DNA from: Candidatus Jordarchaeum madagascarense
GTDB lineage: Archaea; Asgardarchaeota; Jordiarchaeia; Jordiarchaeales; Jordiarchaeaceae
Length of the DNA: 7,435 nucleotides
Direction of reading: 5' to 3'
Assembly: GCA_019056875.1 (NCBI GenBank)
Contig: DXJA01000392.1
Location: 1 to 7,435 of the forward strand
The notes beneath the pieces are model-generated. The model was not told the origin of the DNA and ran no database searches. It saw only the letters and a list, made by a program, of their open reading frames with translations. Below, piece by piece: positions 6,192 to 7,435 of this stretch (position 1 is its first letter; every line of letters begins with the position of its first letter). Made by a program: the position numbers and the translations under genes.

Positions 6192-6244
6192 GCCTTCAAT
6201 TAAGGACAGAGAAGCATCTAAAAATAAAAGCATATTAAGTTTTC

Positions 6245-6270
6245 GCCAAAAAAGTCGGGGGGGAATTGGC
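6245..6270 (-). terminator. Possible terminator after the HAD gene, with GGGAATTGG copy 3
   Basis: GCCAA (6245-6249) and TTGGC (6266-6270) form a five-base inverted repeat around a G7 run. The third GGGAATTGG (6261-6269) overlaps its right arm. On the minus strand it reads CCAATTCCC, more C, then GACTTTTTT. A further T7 run lies slightly upstream on that strand near 6280-6287. Either T-run could end the phosphatase transcript. Confidence 0.35.
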
Positions 6271-6335
6271 CTGCAAATAAAAAAATTAAATCTATCGGAA
6301 ATTAGACTTGCCGGTTCAAGGTCGATTAAAATTTT

Positions 6336-6836
6336 CTATAAAAAGTTGATTATTTCCGTAACTTTTGAGATATCGCTACCGATATGAAGAGCGACTATTC
6401 CGGGGCATACTTTGGTTGCCTTATTTATGTTGGACATGTGGTCATCAACAAAGATTACTTCATCACAATTGACTATTTTTCCATCATTTTTCTGCAAAAG
6501 TTCTAAAACCCTTTTGATGTTTTGGCCCTTATCACCCCAATTAATTTGGGGGTAAGTAAAATAATGATCCAATCCAAAAATTTCCAAACATTCCATTACC
6601 CGGTTCGGTTCACTGTCATTCAAACTAACCAGTGAGATTAGAATTCCACGATCTTTAAGGGTTTTCAATAGTTCCCGGAGACCATTGAACAGGGTTATTT
6701 TTTTCCCTTCTGAGTCCACAATCTCACTATCATTAATTCTTTTTAGGGGAGGGACAAGGAGGCTCACCCAGTATCCATAAGAAGCCCATAGAGTTTCATC
6801 AGCATCAAAAATAACAAGTTTAATCATTGAAATCAC
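6336..6836 (-). CDS. HAD-superfamily phosphatase, HAD-IIIC / FkbH / MDP-1-like
   Basis: Small cytoplasmic hydrolase-type protein of 166 residues with the HAD signature order. FDADETLW carries the nucleophile D11 and acid/base D13. The second-motif Ser/Thr lies in SLVSLN near 69-73. K103 sits in WGDKGQNIKRVLEL, and FVDDHMSNI (129-137) carries the metal aspartates D131/D132. The pattern W..K..NI followed by a FVDD-type motif is typical of the HAD-IIIC group, which includes FkbH domains and magnesium-dependent phosphatase-1. No cap domain of any size fits between the motifs, so it probably acts on a large or protein-bound phosphate; the substrate is unknown. Start may be GTG 6836 (GGAG six bases upstream) or ATG 6827, giving MIKLVIFDADETLW, the more usual family beginning. 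It lies between two other leftward genes, but each appears to have its own promoter. Confidence 0.85.
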   Translation of the reverse strand: MISMIKLVIFDADETLWASYGYWVSLLVPPLKRINDSEIVDSEGKKITLFNGLRELLKTLKDRGILISLVSLNDSEPNRVMECLEIFGLDHYFTYPQINWGDKGQNIKRVLELLQKNDGKIVNCDEVIFVDDHMSNINKATKVCPGIVALHIGSDISKVTEIINFL

Positions 6837-6838
6837 TC

Positions 6839-6914
6839 AGCACTCCAATTGAGAGATTCATGGAATACTAAAAATAGCTCTGCTTTTATCTTTTTTTAAA
6901 GGGGATGGAGTGCT
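6839..6914 (-). repeat. 9-bp inverted repeat at the HAD gene leader
   Basis: AGCACTCCA (6839-6847) and TGGAGTGCT (6906-6914) are perfect reverse complements, 58 bases apart. The arm nearest the gene contains the GGAG ribosome site of GTG 6836. The far arm lies just upstream of the TATA-like TTTAAAAA at 6893-6900 (minus strand). It could be paired operator half-sites or, in a readthrough transcript from upstream, a stem hiding the ribosome site. Confidence 0.5.
6893..6900 (-). promoter_or_regulatory. Candidate TATA box for the HAD gene
   Basis: The minus strand reads CCCC then TTTAAAAAAAG, centred near 6896, 60 bases before GTG 6836. The predicted transcript start near 6870 leaves a 34-base leader with the GGAG site. 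Only likeness to archaeal TATA elements supports it. Confidence 0.4.
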
Positions 6915-6956
6915 TTAGAAGGATTACCCTTCACCCAAAATCTGTAGGAATCCTGG

Positions 6957-6962
6957 AAAAAA
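6957..6962 (-). terminator. Possible T-run terminator after the 81-residue gene
   Basis: CCCATTTTTT on the minus strand begins a few bases after the stop at 6970. No strong hairpin accompanies it. It suggests the small gene is a separate transcript from the phosphatase gene. Confidence 0.35.
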
Positions 6963-6969
6963 TGGGAGT

Positions 6970-7215
6970 TTAGTGTTTAGGTGTTAGCTCTATGTCCGCT
7001 ACACAATACACGTTCAGGAACTTCACCGTTACATTGAAGTCGAAGTTCCCGTTTAGGGCAGGAGTTTTTGATATGCAGTCTTCCCACATTTCTTTTACCT
7101 GTTGAGCATTAGTCAACCCCATCTTCCTGAGTTCCTTTTTTAATGCAACTGCTTGCATTTTTTTAGTTTGAGGTTCTAATTCCATTTTACACGTCCACAC
7201 TTCTGCCATTGTCAT
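6970..7215 (-). CDS. Hypothetical 81-residue protein
   Basis: I do not recognise this protein. It has 81 residues, no signal peptide and no membrane segment, so it is probably cytoplasmic. The middle is Lys-rich and helical-looking (KKMQAVALKKELRKMGL, about 18-34). It is followed by NAQQVKEMWEDCISKTP and an alternating hydrophobic C-terminal half (FDFNVTVKFLNVYCVADIEL, 58-77) that looks like two beta strands. Three cysteines (C9, C47, C71) are scattered and form no zinc motif. The start may be ATG 7215 or ATG 7209. A TATA-like element about 37 bases upstream and a T-run after the stop support a real, single-gene transcript. A small alpha/beta protein or a nucleic-acid-binding protein are both possible. 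Confidence 0.6.
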   Translation of the reverse strand: MTMAEVWTCKMELEPQTKKMQAVALKKELRKMGLTNAQQVKEMWEDCISKTPALNGNFDFNVTVKFLNVYCVADIELTPKH

Positions 7216-7247
7216 CGTAGCTCACTAATAGAATGGCGCCAAATCAC

Positions 7248-7257
7248 TATTTTAAAT
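7248..7257 (-). promoter_or_regulatory. Candidate TATA box for the 81-residue gene
   Basis: The minus strand reads ATTTAAAATA, centred near 7252. Transcription would start near 7227, leaving a leader of about 12 bases with a weak GTGAG ribosome site before ATG 7215. The palindrome GGCGCC lies between at 7235-7240. Confidence 0.4.
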
Positions 7258-7340
7258 CTTTTGCTCAATTTTGGGAAAATCGCAAAATAAGAGGTACAAT
7301 TTGAATTTTTATACATGATTTTTTATGAAATCTACATAAA

Positions 7341-7371
7341 ATTATGCGTAAATAACAATATTTCGCATAAT
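7341..7371. promoter_or_regulatory. Inverted repeat, probable operator at the right-edge promoter
   Basis: ATTATGCG (7341-7348) and CGCATAAT (7364-7371) are perfect reverse complements whose starts lie 23 bases apart, about two helical turns. Weaker outer arms ATAAA (7336-7340) and TTTAT (7375-7379) extend it imperfectly. The right arm ends two bases before the TATA-like CTTTATA (7374-7380), where it would overlap the factor-B contact region. This is the usual placement for a dimeric archaeal repressor. Confidence 0.5.
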
Positions 7372-7373
7372 AA

Positions 7374-7380
7374 CTTTATA
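7374..7380 (+). promoter_or_regulatory. TATA box of a probable leaderless promoter
   Basis: CTTTATA is centred 27 bases before ATG 7404, the distance expected between an archaeal TATA box and the transcript start. Transcription would then begin at or very near the start codon. Confidence 0.45.
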
Positions 7381-7403
7381 CCCTGAAACATGAGACGCTA
7401 TAA

Positions 7404-7435
7404 ATGTTTAAACAGATCTACAATATTGAAATAAA
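7404..7435 (+). CDS. Possible start of a rightward gene, cut by the window edge
   Basis: ATG 7404 opens a frame beginning MFKQIYNIEI that stays open to the last base. No good ribosome site precedes it, but the TATA box at 7374-7380 suits a leaderless transcript. Only ten codons are visible, so nothing can be said about function, and an open frame this short is weak evidence. If real, the inverted repeat before it suggests regulated, perhaps self-regulated, expression. Confidence 0.35.
   Translation, partial: MFKQIYNIEI

Noticed and set aside
6181..6387. 68-codon plus-strand open frame
   Set aside because: It runs over the TATA-like element, the possible terminator and the antisense end of the HAD gene, and lacks a ribosome site.
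7390..7434. Short open frame MRRYKCLNRSTILK from ATG 7390
   Set aside because: It closes after 14 codons and would start upstream of the predicted transcript start.

Overview
This looks like archaeal DNA, most likely from an uncultured Thermoproteota-type (perhaps Bathyarchaeia-like) organism. The reasons are TTTAAA-type TATA elements roughly 25-55 bases before several starts, strong GGAGG ribosome sites combined with TTG and GTG starts, separate large and small isopropylmalate-dehydratase subunits of archaeal length, and an alpha-type protein of the archaeal ADP-forming acyl-CoA synthetase family. Lineage is inference; no rRNA or tRNA gene was recognised.

Layout. Bases 1-3221 hold a rightward leuB-leuC-leuD-like cluster: an NAD-type beta-decarboxylating dehydrogenase, then the two subunits of an aconitase-family hydro-lyase. 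A symmetric T/A-rich bidirectional terminator follows. Bases 3284-4723 (minus) encode an ADP-forming acyl-CoA synthetase alpha-type protein, and 4949-6133 (minus) a CaiB/BaiF family III CoA-transferase or alpha-methylacyl-CoA racemase. Bases 6336-6836 (minus) encode a HAD-IIIC/FkbH-like phosphatase, and 6970-7215 (minus) an unrecognised 81-residue protein. At the right edge an inverted repeat and TATA box precede a possible leaderless gene that runs out of the window.

How the genes may work together. LeuCD isomerises a 2-alkylmalate and LeuB oxidatively decarboxylates the product, as in leucine synthesis or the citramalate route to isoleucine. Specificity residues in both LeuB and LeuD differ from the textbook versions, so the exact substrate is open. 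The two CoA genes act on acyl-CoAs and could serve branched-chain or methyl-branched acid metabolism, but they lie on the other strand with separate promoters, so a shared pathway is only a guess.

The most striking observation is in leuC. The gene has a well-supported start at 1361, but two in-frame stops (TAA 1487, TGA 1493) sit in a compact 8-bp stem-loop. That stem-loop is flanked by identical in-frame GGA codons, with a GAGGG six bases before the second GGA. Leaving out the 30 bases between the GGAs restores what I recall as the usual family spacing. This could be a mutation or assembly error, a small removed element, or translational bypassing.
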